From Globomyces pollinis-pini (taxonomy: Eukaryota > Chytridiomycota > Chytridiomycetes > Rhizophydiales > Globomycetaceae), in NCBI GenBank assembly GCA_025399215.1, contig MU621219.1, positions 1 to 49,424 of the forward strand: a stretch of DNA of 49,424 nt, in the 5' to 3' direction. Numbering within the stretch: position 1 is the stretch's first letter; the number at the start of each line of letters is the position of its first letter. The notes beneath the pieces were generated by a model. It saw only the letters and a program-made list of their open reading frames with translations, was not told the origin of the DNA and did no database searches. This document shows, one piece after another, positions 1 to 10,794 of this stretch. The position numbers and the translations under genes were made by a program.

Positions 1-15
1 GAAGTAACAAAAACC

Positions 16-731
16 ATGGGCGAAAAGAAAGTTTCTACGTCAACAGGAAATAAGAAATTTCAACGTCATAAAAATAAAACTGCTTTTGGTATGTTTTCCC
101 CTATAATACCATCCATACCAAAAATTAACGTTACTAACTCTCAGTGCCAAACAAGTTCAGTCAAATTGCCCTAAAAATTGCTAATACTCCTATCGCTGGC
201 GTACTAATCACTTCCTCTAATTCTGTATAGGTGTGTGCTAAATGCAAAGAAATCCTTCAATGGAAACAACGTATGGGAAAATATAAACCACTCACACAAC
301 CTAAAACTTGGTAACTTTATTCTCCTCTCACCAATTCAGTTTAATATGTCACAAAAAATCAATCGTTCAAGCTTACCATGTCATCTGTCAACCTTGTCAG
401 AAAGTTAAAAGAGTATGTGCAAAGTGTCATGAAAGTACCGAAATCGAATCAGAAACTCCTAAAACGAATGCTGAACAGATGAAATCTGACCAGGAATTCG
501 AACTTAAAATTGCTTCATTGTCTGAACGTCAGAAACGTTCTTATCTTCGCAAAATTGATAGAGGTTTGCTTTTTGTTGTTTATTTTAGGTGATGAGGAAG
601 CTGCAGAAAAGATTTTAATGAAGGCAGAACTGAATGCTAAAAATAATGATCCATTTGGGTCTTGGGGTGAAGGCTCTGATGATGACTTGGATGATTTTGA
701 CGATGATGATGAGGATGATTTGGATGCTTGA
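16..731 (+). CDS. DUF2039 / C9orf85-like zinc-ribbon protein
   Basis: Homologue of the small uncharacterised eukaryotic C9orf85 (DUF2039) family. Five exons (16-88, 145-200, 231-310, 340-563, 589-731) give 191 aa. The N-terminus has the family's basic KxQRHKNKTAF-type stretch. A run of CxxC pairs follows (VCAKCKEILQWK, KTCLICHKK, HVICQPCQ, RVCAKC), consistent with zinc binding. The C-terminus is very acidic (residues about 170-191, GSDDDLDDFDDDDEDDLDA). The CxxC pairs only come into one frame after removing introns of 56, 30, 29 and 25 nt, so the intron calls and the family call support each other. The start at 16 has a good context (AACCATGG) and matches the usual N-terminal length. Function in the cell is unknown; the family assignment is from recalled motif spacing. 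Confidence 0.85.
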
Positions 732-991
732 ACTGTGTTCCCTTTTCATGTATTATTGATATTTAATATAATGTTCTTTAATATCTCTGTTCATGTAAAC
801 ATCCCGTTACAAGGATACATATGAAGGAAAAACATGGTTATGAACAATCCACTGTTTGCATCTATCAATACAAAGAGTTGAAAACTGTCGTATATTTACC
901 AAGTTGATTCGATCATCAATACTAACTATTAACGTCCAGACTATTCCAAAAATGAACTGAATAACCGTAGAATCATTACAAACATTCTATA

Positions 992-3315
992 TTATTTACG
1001 TAATGTTAACAAAGATAAATGTTTCTCCAAATCAACCTTTAATTCATTCCATAGTTGTAACCGAGCATTCACAATCTCAATAGATCCATTTACATACTCT
1101 TTTATATTTCGATCGTCTTGTGATACATCCAGCAATAACTGACGTTCCTTTCTGGTCAGTTTAGCAGCAGCTGCAACGGCATGAAGATGATTTTCAATAA
1201 TTGTTTCTTCATGTTGCATGATAGTTTCGTTTATCGGATCATTCAATTTCAATACCAGGTCAAGTACACTTTCACGTAACCCTGGGTTATTCTGGAATGA
1301 ATCTACACTGGTTGATTTTGGTAATTTTGATGGTGGATCCAACAGTTTGAATTCGGTAGGTGACAATTCCAAACCTAGACTTGACGAAGCTGGTTGTTTT
1401 GGAACTTCTTCATCATCTAGATCTTCGAATACGTCGTTGGTAGTGATGGGTGTTTCAAAATCAGGAGTTTGGACTTGAGATTCTGTTGGACTTGGTAAAT
1501 CAACTACATCACTGGTGGTGAATTCTTTCACACGATCTGCATAGCGTAATGTGTTCAATGTATGGTCAGCCGAATTCGATCCAGGACTGATCATTGCGAT
1601 CATAACCGTTTGTGATTTTTTACCTATAAATGAATCACGCAATATTTGAGTTAGTTTGGAGGATCTAAATGGAATGTGAGATCCTTTCTCCATTCGACCA
1701 GTTCGTTGTAGATAAATGATTCGAATACATTCTTTCAATGCCAATAACGATTTATTGATCTCTGATCCTTCTTTACGTGATTTACGATCTACATTGCCTA
1801 CATCTACTCCACGTTCCGAACCCGCCAAATCTACCAACGAAAATTTACCCTTTACACTTCCATCCACATTCCTTAGACATATTTGTACAATTGCATGTGA
1901 CCTACTAGAATGCGAATTCGCATTGGTTGTGCCTGTGGTTCTAGTAGCAACCCCACGTTCAATAACACCCATCATTTGTTCCACACTTGTAATCTGGTAC
2001 TCTTCTTGACCCACCAATTGTGACATTCCTTTTCCATCTTCAAGTAACTGCACCTTTGATCGCGTTGAGAATAGATCATAGATACGTTCACCATATATTT
2101 CTACAAAAGAGATTGTCAAAATAGAATCTTTTGGCAAATTCTTGAAGATGTTTGTACATACATACGCATACAAACCAGTAATATTGTCATCTCCAAATAC
2201 CGTATGTGTCTTACCACTTCCTAAATCATCAATTCAATCCAAAATCAAACAAAAACAGAATCATATGTGAAAGAAATTATACATCACTATTTTTACAATC
2301 ACAATTACATATTGTAAGAATATAATGCTCCAATGAAAGTGAGAATACTAAAAGATAATGTATCACATACCTGTTTGACCGTACGCAAACAAAGTAGAAC
2401 GCCCACCATCCAAGAAACTAGCCACCAAAGAATCTGTAGTATCCATGTAAACCATCTCATTACTAGCATACTCATCGAAAACATGGTCAAACACAAAACG
2501 ATGTGTATTGATATCCAATCCTAAATCCAGTTTTACTTTTGGTTCGTGGAGGTAGATGTGAGCGTATGGATGGTGATCAGTTGCTGTGGTGATGATATCA
2601 AATATCCCCTTTTTCATCTCTATCTTGTAAGTTGGTGCATAAGGTACCTAGATTGAGTTTTACAATATAACAAACCTAAAGTTTAGAGAATGAACTCATA
2701 CCTTTAGAATTGACTGGTCGTTTCCTTACACAAACCTTTATTTTCGGTTGATTCTTATCGGTATTTACTGATTCTAATCTTTTAATATTTAAATTAGATC
2801 TAGCCATTGCGAAATCCAATCGAAATGAATCTATAGTTTGACGATAAACAAAAGATTGTTTTTCAATATCATTCATCCCATCCTTTACTTTTTTTAATTC
2901 CATTTGTCGATCTCTACGTTCTTGTCGTTCTAATCTCATTTTCTCCATTTCATAGACAACACCAGATGTGGGTACTACGTTCGATACGCGACGTGATTGA
3001 TTCGGTGAGTTGGATTGTTGGTTCGGAATTGGAGTGATATGTAGATTTAAATCCGGATGGTTGATTTTATTCTTTATATTTGGAATTTGAGTTTTATTTA
3101 AATTCTTCTTTTTGGTTGATATAGGTTGATGATTGAATTCAGAATCAGATGATGATATTCTATCATCCTGTAATTGTTTGATTTTATCTAATCTGGCTTT
3201 GGATGACTATACTTGATTAGCGCGATTTTTTAACACAAACCTTTAACAATGACTTTGGAACATTGAAATTCGAGTTTGGTTTTTGTTCTACTTCATCCTG
3301 AATTATCTCTTGCAT
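992..3315 (-). CDS. Kinesin-13 (MCAK/KIF2-type microtubule depolymerase)
   Basis: Kinesin-13 motors depolymerise microtubule ends in spindles and control flagellar length. Four exons (3315-3241, 3206-2702, 2619-2371, 2220-992) sum to 685 aa, with introns of 34, 82 and 150 nt. Seen: a basic/coiled neck (RLERQERRDRQMELKK), the VRKRPVNSK entry to the motor, P-loop GQTGSGKT (split by the 150-nt intron), switch I NANSHSSRSH, switch II LVDLAGSERG, and the KECIR helix typical of this class. The motor is internal, about residues 170-510, as in kinesin-13. A C-terminal tail of about 170 aa follows. The KVD finger region reads EPKVKLDL. The 82-nt intron acceptor was chosen because it restores VNSK-EMKKGIFDI. 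The gene diverges from the ChaC gene across 226 bp. Start at 3315 is the first ATG after in-frame stops. Confidence 0.93.
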
Positions 3316-3541
3316 TTCTATTGACAAAGATATTTTTTGATGATGTCATTACTTTGTTGTTCATGACTGACGAATTGTTTGATGATCGTTTCCTATTGAA
3401 TCGTTGATTTTTACCCGTTTCTCTTCCAATTGCATTCACCCCTTTCATCCTTTGAGCAGCACTTTAATTCTCCATACAAATTTTCCATCAGATTTCATCG
3501 GATTTCATCAGATTCAATTTCTTTCCCTTTAAAATACAATC

Positions 3542-4156
3542 ATGTCAATCAATCTGGAAGATTCAAATTCAGTATGGGTTTTTGGTTACGGTTCATTAAT
3601 TTGGAAAGTTGATTTCCCATTCAAAAGTCAAAAACCAGGTTATATTACAGGATGGGTACGAAGGTTTTGGCAAGGATCAACAGATCATCGAGGAACTCCT
3701 GAAGAACCTGGAAGAGTTGTTACTCTGATATCATACGATGAATGGAATGAAAAATTCAAAGACCAGGATCCTCAAGCGGATTCTACCAAAGGAATCTGTT
3801 GGGGAATGGTTTATGAAATTAGTGCTCAAGATAAAAAGAAAGTATTTGAACATTTAGATTATCGTGAAAAGGATGGATATGTAATGGAAATCATTCCAGT
3901 ACAAACTCTTGATGATCAAACCATTCATGCTTGTCTCTATATTGCACATGGACATAACGAAAGTTTCTTGGGACCTGGAGAAGGTATCGAGAGTCTTGCG
4001 AAACATATCGCAACCTCGGAAGGTCCATCTGGCCTTAACCATGAATATCTGTTCAACCTGTGCAATGCTTTACGAAATGTTATGGGGTCTAAATTTGATG
4101 ATCAGCATTTGATACAATTAGAAATTCTCGTAAAGAAATATTTAGATCAGTCGTAA
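3542..4156 (+). CDS. ChaC-type glutathione-specific gamma-glutamylcyclotransferase
   Basis: Cytosolic enzyme of the ChaC/Gcg1 family that cleaves glutathione to 5-oxoproline and Cys-Gly. Single exon, 204 aa, matching the ChaC2/bacterial ChaC length. Seen: the substrate-binding loop VFGYGSLIWK at residues 13-22, the RRFWQGSTDHRGTPEEPGRVVTL block at about 40-62 (family hallmark), and YREKDGY near residue 108 with the catalytic glutamate. No signal peptide or membrane segment. The start follows a pyrimidine-rich leader and an AATCATG context. It is divergent from the kinesin-13 gene and convergent with the SCAMP gene, whose stop lies 113 bp away. Confidence 0.95.
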   Translation: MSINLEDSNSVWVFGYGSLIWKVDFPFKSQKPGYITGWVRRFWQGSTDHRGTPEEPGRVVTLISYDEWNEKFKDQDPQADSTKGICWGMVYEISAQDKKKVFEHLDYREKDGYVMEIIPVQTLDDQTIHACLYIAHGHNESFLGPGEGIESLAKHIATSEGPSGLNHEYLFNLCNALRNVMGSKFDDQHLIQLEILVKKYLDQS

Positions 4157-4268
4157 TAAACTCAACCTTCTACAAATGATTTGCGCATTCTGTTGTGATT
4201 AAGTAAACATCAGTAGCAAACAATCAACTTTATAAAACATTTTATTCAACAGAATCGCAAACTGGAAA

Positions 4269-5041
4269 TCAAGGACGTTCCCGAATATGTAAAGGTGGAG
4301 GTACATTAGTCATTGTAGGTCTTGTAGTTGATAACGAAGGTTCCTTGTCAAACGTTCTCACTCCATCAGCAGTAACAATCGTAACCGATTCATCAATCTT
4401 CAAAGGATTTCTAAACTTTTTGGTTAATCTCAACAACACAATCAATAAAACAATCAGAGTGATGGCACGAACGCTCGCCATAAAGACACAGATTCCACCA
4501 ATGGTATACTGATTTTTTTGATAAGCTTCGAATAATAAGACTAAACCTGTATCATAACCTGTCGCGTAGGTGTATGATAGATTTAACCCAATCAGTTTGT
4601 AGATCGTGTACAGTATATGTACAACTAGAAACAAACATGAAATCACTACAGTCAATGTATAGCATTCATCATACGGTAATAAATTGTCAATGGTCGTTTC
4701 AAAAAATGGTAGCATGTAAAATACCAACCTACAAAAATCAGTACATTCCAAACGAAATTGATGAGAATGACACCAATCAATAATATTCATTAGATATTAC
4801 CAAAAAATGAGGTAGGTATGATAATTAGAATGTCTACAATTGAGAATCCAAAATAATTGAATTGATTTAGTATAGCAGCAACCGCGAACGAAGTCATAAC
4901 ATTCAACAAGTAATGTACAGGGACTATAAAGTACCATGCGATGTATGTGAATCGACAGAATGCTTGATGATCGTATGGAATATCTGACTCGATATCATGT
5001 TTGATCACAGCACAGAGATTTGGACAATTTGAACGTTTCAT
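4269..5041 (-). CDS. Secretory carrier-associated membrane protein (SCAMP family)
   Basis: SCAMPs are four-helix membrane proteins of post-Golgi and endocytic vesicles. Three exons (5041-4801, 4728-4675, 4645-4269) sum to 223 aa. The N-terminus (NCPNLCAVIKHDI...IPYDHQAFCRFTYIAWY) matches the SCAMP 'PPLPxFCPVKPCFYxD...IPxxxQxxxK' entry. Four hydrophobic segments follow, with the SCAMP-like amphipathic link IIIPTSFFGWYFTCYHFLK between helices 2 and 3. A single 72-nt intron leaves the wrong frame. Adding a second 29-nt intron (4646-4674, donor GTATGA, acceptor TGTAG) restores the frame and gives a proper third helix (YYLISCLFLVVHILYTIYK). The C-terminal 50 aa are soluble. N-terminal NPF repeats of animal SCAMPs are absent. 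Confidence 0.8.
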
Positions 5042-5463
5042 TTTTTTACAGCTTAGTTTAGAATTTGCAAGAATTATTGGTTTATTTATTTATGATTGGT
5101 ATGGTTTGAGGTTTGTTGTTTATTGTTGTTTGTTTATCACTTAATTTTAGAATACAACCTTTCACGAGAATATTCATGTGTTTATAAAACTGATGTACAA
5201 TAAGCACAGATTATATAACAGAAGTAATCTGCTTCCTTTAAGGAAACCTTAATATCTTTAGAGTACCACATCTTCCTTCAGAGAAACGCGTCCTCCTTAT
5301 ATTTTACTTCGATTAATAACTAACTACTCTTAAGAAACAATTATACAATATTTAACTAACTGAAGGCGATGTTATCTTATCCGCTTTGTTCAAATTCTGT
5401 ATTATGTTTCGTTGATTTCCTCCTTCCATAAAGCGAGTTCATACCGACTTGCTCTGTTCTGAG
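5042..5463. other. Intergenic, no gene seen
   Basis: AT-rich DNA upstream of the SCAMP start. Short reiterated CTTCCTT/CCTTTAAGG words occur around 5230-5300. No open frame with family resemblance on either strand. Confidence 0.5.
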
Positions 5464-5926
5464 TAGTTCGTTCTGGCAAGATGTATTCGGTTTCGGAAGA
5501 ATATTTGGCCAAGGATATGTGTGGCCTTCAATATATGCCAGTGTGGTCAAGAGAAGAGATCCTGAACTGCCACTCTATGCTTTATTCTACCCTTTCTTTA
5601 AACTTGTTAGAAATAGGGTTCCTATCTAATAATTATTAGCTAATAATGACCACTATTAGCTAATATCTGATGAAGCATTGGATGTTTCAAACATTGAGAA
5701 AGTTGTGGAATGTTTCGGTGGAAGCGAGAAGGCAGATGCTTCAACTGCAATTATCAAGGAGGTATCCCAGTTTGTTTTGACATATGCTCTTTTCCAACAA
5801 CTGTTGTATGATGCCTTGTGTTGTAAAGCTCTAAGATATATTTTGAGCGGTTTGACTTTGCCATTATGTTTTAAAGGTTTATTGAATTTACGAGTACAAT
5901 CGTTTACAATGATTATGGCACAATAA
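5464..5926 (+). pseudogene. Broken Crinkler (CRN)/RHS-like ATPase fragment
   Basis: Two open stretches in different frames, about 5467-5634 and 5640-5923. The first contains LQYMPVWSREEILNC, which resembles the 'YMPVWSxEEL..CR' block that follows the NTPase domain in Crinkler and RHS-type proteins. The second contains NIEKVVECFGGS and then a hydrophobic tail. Stops (TAA/TAG within the ATTAGCTAAT words at about 5625-5660) separate the pieces, and no P-loop part is visible upstream. CRN/RHS-like genes are multicopy in several chytrids and in Rozella, where they are candidate host-targeted effectors. I read this as a decayed 3' remnant. The assignment rests on one recalled motif, so it is tentative. 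Confidence 0.4.
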
Positions 5927-6233
5927 ATTGAACCTACATTTTATCTCAGTTAACCAAGAACAATTTTACTCAAAATTCAATCACATAGTATTGAACTGAT
6001 CAAACCACTGAAAAACTTTAATTGCTTAAATAACTTAAATAACAGTATCTACTGTTATTTACATTCAAAGCGTTCCAATTTGTAAAAAGTATTTTATAAA
6101 GCACAGAAGTCATTAACGTATCGAATTTGGGAACGAACCATACCTTCCAGAACTGTTCATTTTCTATACAGCTGCGGAGTCTAACATACCGATGGCATGG
6201 TAGACTCCGCATATAGATAAGGATCACAAATTA

Positions 6234-6239
6234 ACGCGT
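6234..6239. promoter_or_regulatory. ACGCGT element, family member 1
   Basis: Palindromic ACGCGT (MluI-box/MCB-like) 28 bp before the ATG at 6267. One of nine similar elements close to starts in this window. Confidence 0.45.
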
Positions 6240-6266
6240 CGTCAGTTTCTCAAATTTTGAGTGAAA

Positions 6267-7123
6267 ATGCTTCAGCAAGCTCTCTTTTTCTACAACTTCA
6301 GTTCAGTAATAGTTTTCAGTACCGGGATTTTATCATTTCTTGTATCATTATTCTTATTCAGGCAATTCTTTATCAAAACAAATTTTTACAAATTTCACCT
6401 TGCTCTACTGGTTCTATTTAATGGTTTCAATATGTGTTTTCGTTATCTCAGATTAACGGGAGATAATAATGCAGTGTATGTGATTGGCAATTGGTTACAG
6501 GTATCAACTATTTTGTTACTCGAATGGGTTCAGTATGACCTATTGAAACTTGTATGTATTGCTAGTACGTTCCTAACAGTGCGGAAAGTAGAATTGTTTA
6601 GACTAATCTTGATGATTCTTACACTGATAGGATTATCTGGATTACTCTTTATCAAATTGACGTTTCAGTTGGGTGATGGGAGTATTATGGATAAGGTAAG
6701 CACCGCATCTAATGATGAAAATAGTGGAATCGATTTGGTTCTATCATAACGACTGCGTTTGTTCAGTTATTTTCCCTATGCCAAGGAGTTTACATGACTT
6801 TTCTGATGAAAAGTCTGTGTCTAATGAAAGACAAATCAAGATCTGACTACCAAAAACATGTCAAGAAATCTTATTGGCTATTAGGATATTTTGTCACTTC
6901 CAATGTCCTATGCGCACTATGTTACATTTTTGGAATTTTCATACGAGGACCAGAAGGAAGCGCGAACGCATTTAATTACCATTCACTTTCAAATTTTGCC
7001 ACTGTATTTCTTTCTAACCAGATCCTGGGACTAGTATTTCTATTCGAGTCAATCAAAGCTATGAAATTCGGATCTGAGGTGGACAAAACGAAGATGATGA
7101 GCAGACCGAAAAGCGATAGGTAG
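6267..7123 (+). CDS. Seven-helix membrane protein, family member 1 (unrecognised family)
   Basis: Two exons (6267-6695, 6725-7123) joined over a 29-nt phase-0 intron give 275 aa. I do not recognise the family. Seven hydrophobic segments are visible: residues about 7-30, 40-60, 70-95, 112-132, 145-170 (spanning the splice, WNRFGSIITTAFVQLFSLCQ), 190-213 and 228-255. Conserved words: FNGFNMCFRYLRL (helix 2), NWLQVSTILLLEWVQYDLLKLVC (helix 3), GDGSIMDK just before the intron, YMTFLMKSLC after helix 5, and LSNQILGLVFLFESIKAMKFGS in helix 7 and the tail. First of five head-to-tail copies. An ACGCGT lies 28 bp upstream of the ATG. A GTG-initiated extension of two codons is unlikely. A receptor or transporter is possible; function is unknown. 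Confidence 0.85.
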
Positions 7124-7669
7124 TTAATAAATTTTTTCTATACCTGTTGCATTCTGTTAAAATTAATATTGCTTCTATGCAGTCAGCAATACACTGTGGC
7201 TTTTAATACGACTATTTATAGTACAACAGTGTAGCCTTTTGAAAATCCCATACTTCGTAGAGTATTTTAGTTTTTAGAGCAGAACTACACGTTAATTAAT
7301 CTCAACGTTACTGAATTGGTGGGATTCACAGATGATATACTGAATACCAAAATAGTCTTATTCAAGACTTTTATAGGCCTTTTTGTACAGATATCTATAA
7401 TATCAGATTGTGATTAATAAAGTGGGCATGCATTTTGAAATGTTCCAATGACTTGTGTGATAGTTCTTCGAACACATTCCACAAACGAAGATAATCAATC
7501 CAATCGGCCAATATTAGTATTTTGGTAAGAGCACCCTAACATAAGCTAATTATGAGATAGCAGAGTTAGCCAGATGTCACTGTACAATCTAACACAAATA
7601 CATATACCATTCAAAAACATTTTTAGGGAAATTTACGCGTTACGCAACTTGGAAATATATAAAGTCGAA
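7124..7669. other. Intergenic spacer between family members 1 and 2
   Basis: About 545 bp without a supported gene. An in-frame ATG at 7574 would extend member 2 by 32 residues, but that extension has no counterpart in the paralogues. The only element I would point to is ACGCGT at 7635-7640. Confidence 0.5.
7635..7640. promoter_or_regulatory. ACGCGT element, family member 2
   Basis: ACGCGT 30 bp before the ATG at 7670, nearly the same distance as in member 1. Confidence 0.45.
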
Positions 7670-8532
7670 ATGAATATTCAGGAAGCGCTCATTTTCTACA
7701 AATACACTTCCATTGCAGTTTTAACAACTGGAATTTTATCAATACTCATATCGTTATACTTATTCAGGCAATTCTTTATCAAAACAAAATTTTACAAACT
7801 TCATATTGCACTATTGGTTATATTTAATGGTTTCAATATGTGCTTTCGTTATCTCAGATTAACAAGCGACAATAGTGTAGTGTATGTTATTGGGAACTGG
7901 TTACAAGTGTCAACTATATTGCTGCTTCAATGGGTTCAATATGACTTATTGAAACTTGTATGTATTGCTAGTACGTTCCTAACAGTGCGGAAAGTAGAAT
8001 TGTTTAGAATAATCTTGATGATTCTTACACTGATAGGATTATCTGGATTACTCTTTATCAAATTGACGTTTCAGTTGGGTGATGGGAGTATTATGGATAA
8101 GGTAAGCACCGCATCTAATGATGAAAATAGTGGAATCGATTTGGTTCTATCATAACGACTGCGTTTGTTCAGTTGTTTTCCCTATGTCAAGGAGTTTACA
8201 TGACTTTTCTGATGAAAAGTCTGTGTCTAATGAAAGACAAATCCAGATCCGATTACCAGAAAAATGTCAAGAAATCTTATTGTCTATTAGGTTACTTCGT
8301 GATTTCCAATGTTCTTTCATCATTCTGTTACATTATTGGTATATTTATACGAGGACCAGAAGGAAGTGCGAATGCATTTAATTATCATTCTTTGACAAAT
8401 ATTGCTACTTCATTGCTTTCTAATCAGATATTGGGACTAGTATTTCTATTCGAGTCAATCAAAGCAATGAAGTTTGGATCTGAAGTTGACAAAACTGGGA
8501 CAATGAGTAGACAGCGAACAAAAGCCAATTAA
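7670..8532 (+). CDS. Seven-helix membrane protein, family member 2
   Basis: Two exons (7670-8101, 8131-8532) give 277 aa, with the same seven hydrophobic segments and motifs as member 1. The start at 7670 (ATGAATATTCAGGAAGC) aligns with the paralogues' starts; the upstream in-frame ATG at 7574 does not. The central 297 bp (7947-8243), intron included, is almost identical to 6541-6837 of member 1 (3 differences seen), while flanking coding sequence is clearly more diverged. This points to recent gene conversion. The tail reads FLFESIKAMKFGSEVDKTG and is basic at the end. Confidence 0.85.
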
Positions 8533-8638
8533 TAAATTGTATATAGCACTACCTTATTGTGTACTGCTTTATTTTTAAATTGAATATGGATAACACTTGG
8601 AATATTCATTGCTGAATTTAAGCAAAGAGATCTAATTT

Positions 8639-8644
8639 TCGCGT
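8639..8644. promoter_or_regulatory. TCGCGT element, family member 3
   Basis: TCGCGT 28 bp before the ATG at 8672. Confidence 0.4.
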
Positions 8645-8671
8645 AGTGAGTGGTCTAAATTTTTACCTAAA

Positions 8672-9474
8672 ATGATTCTCCAAGAAGCGCTCGATTTCTA
8701 CAACTACTCAGCAATAGCAGTCTTAGTCACAGGGATTTTATCACTACTCATATCTTTCTTCTTACTCCAGCAATTCTACTTAAAGAAAAATCTATATAAA
8801 CTTCATATTGCTCTATTAGTGTTATTCAATGGCGTCAATATGTGTGTCCGTTATTTTAGATTAATGGATGACAGCACGGTTTTGTACATAGTATGTAATT
8901 GGCTTCAAGTGATCACGATTTTGTCATTTGAATGGGTTCAATATGATTTGCTGAAATTAGTATGCGTTGCTAGTAGTTTCTGGACAGCCCGAAGAGTGCT
9001 GGTTTTTAAATTCACTATATTGCTAGTGACATTGATTGGATTTATTGGGTTCTTGTGTGCTAGAGTAACCTTTACACCCGGTAATGGAGATATAATGGAT
9101 AAGGTAAATAATCTTTCTGATATTAAAAATAGTGGAACAGATTTGGTTCCACTGCTGTAACAGCTTTAGCTCAAGCATGTTCGTTATCCCAGGGAGTTTA
9201 CATGACATTCCTTATGAAAAGCTTATGTCTTCTGAAAGATAAATCCAGATCAGATTATGACAAATACGTTAAGAGATCTTATTGGCTACTTGGGTATTTT
9301 GTTATTTCTAATGTGTTTTGTGTATTGGCATACTTAATCGGGGTAGGAATTCGAGGTGAAGCAGGTACTTCCAATGGATTGAACTATCATTCTTTTTCAA
9401 GTTTATCGGTTATATGCTTTTCAAATCAAATATTGGGATTGGCATTTTTATTTGAATCTATTAAGATGATGTGA
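8672..9474 (+). CDS. Seven-helix membrane protein, family member 3 (short tail)
   Basis: Two exons (8672-9103, 9133-9474) over a 29-nt phase-0 intron give 257 aa. Same family: VNMCVRYFRL, NWLQVITILSFEWVQYDLLKLVC, GNGDIMDK before the intron, WNRFGSTAVTALAQ after it, YMTFLMKSLC, and LSVICFSNQILGLAFLFESIK in helix 7. The protein stops after ...FLFESIKMM, so it lacks the KFGSD-plus-basic tail of about 20 residues seen in the others. The rest is intact, so I treat it as a functional shorter variant rather than a pseudogene. TCGCGT lies 28 bp upstream of the ATG. Confidence 0.83.
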
Positions 9475-9604
9475 CAATGTCAAACAAAACGTAACTAGAA
9501 GTCTATGAAATTAAATATATTGCATATGTATAATAAACATTATCTTTGCTTTTTGAAATAAGATCTTTTGTGAACTCTCAGTTAATTTAATGCGAGTGTT
9601 TTTA

Positions 9605-9610
9605 ACGCGA
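9605..9610. promoter_or_regulatory. ACGCGA element, family member 4
   Basis: ACGCGA 19 bp before the ATG at 9629. Confidence 0.4.
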
Positions 9611-9628
9611 CACGACATCACAAAATAG

Positions 9629-10496
9629 ATGGATCTTCCTAAAGCTCTATTATTCTACAACATCACGACACTCACGGTTTTAATCACTGGGATACTATCA
9701 TTAATTATATCCATGTTCTTGATCAGACAATTCATTGCCATTAGAAAGTGGTACAAACTTCAAATTATTCTATTACTTTCATTTAATAGCTTCAATATGT
9801 GTTTTCGTTATCTGAAGCTAACAAATGACAGCAAACTTGTTAATATAGTAGCTAATTGGCTCCAAGTGATTACGATTTTGCTATTCGAATGGGTTCAGTA
9901 CAACTTGCTGAAACTGGTATGTGTAGCAAGTACTTTTTGGACAGTGCAAAAAGTAGAATACCTCAAATTTACTATAATTTTCATAACAGCTATTGGTTTT
10001 ACAGGATTAATTTGTTCAAAGGTAACGTATATGCCAGGGGATGGAAGTGTAATGGATAAGGTAACCAATCAACGAAAACTTTAATCATTTGTAGTGGAAT
10101 AGATTTGGATCTACTGTAGTAACAGCGCTAGCACAGGTTTGCTCGTTATGTCAGGGAATATACATGACTTTCTTGATGAAAACCGTGTGTGTGTTCAAAG
10201 ATGAGAAGGCGATGCTCAACTTTGATAAATATGTCAAAAGATCTTATTGGATGTTGGGATACTTTGTAATCTCAAATGTACTTTGCGGAATAGCTTACAT
10301 AGTTGGAGTATTTATTCGAGGACCAGATGGTTCTCCAAATGGATATAACTACCAGTCCTTTTCAAGTATTTCTACCATATTCCTTTCTAATGAAATATTG
10401 GGATTGGTGTTTTTATTCGAATCAATTAAAGCCATGAAATTTGGTTCAGATGTAGATAGGATAAAGACTCGAACAAAAGAGAAAACCAGAAGATAG
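9629..10496 (+). CDS. Seven-helix membrane protein, family member 4
   Basis: Two exons (9629-10060, 10095-10496) over a 34-nt phase-0 intron give 277 aa. The conserved blocks are FNSFNMCFRYLKL, NWLQVITILLFEWVQYNLLKLVC, GDGSVMDK | WNRFGSTVVTALAQVCSLCQG, YMTFLMKTVC, KYVKRSYWMLGYFVISN and LSNEILGLVFLFESIKAMKFGSD. The C-terminal tail is basic (KTRTKEKTRR). The intron is at exactly the same position as in its neighbours but differs in length and sequence from the shared 29-nt intron of members 1 and 2. ACGCGA lies 19 bp before the ATG. Confidence 0.85.
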
Positions 10497-10794
10497 ATAA
10501 TATAGTATTGATATTAGCATTTCATTTTTGATACTACCTAAACCAATCATTTGGATCAATTATAAGAATGCTTCCTGTGTGGTTATACAAAGTCAGTTCA
10601 TTAAATATAAAAACTTATGAGCTCTCGTGGAGTTATGTATCGCTGTTACGGATTCTAGATTAAGTGTACGTCACGTAAATTACCTTACTTCTATTCCAGC
10701 AAACCAACGTTAAAATGCGATTTTCAGACAACGGTATTGAGGATATAGATAACTAACATGATAGGTATGAATCTAGATTCTTACTTCTTTAGAT

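Noticed and set aside
4269..4790. Reading the SCAMP 3' exon straight through from 4790 as a separate gene
   Set aside because: Two GT-AG introns (72 and 29 nt) join it in frame to the upstream exon and restore the SCAMP helix pattern.
7574..7669. N-terminal extension of family member 2 from the ATG at 7574
   Set aside because: The added residues have no counterpart in the other paralogues, and the ATG at 7670 aligns with their starts and lies just after the shared ACGCGT element.
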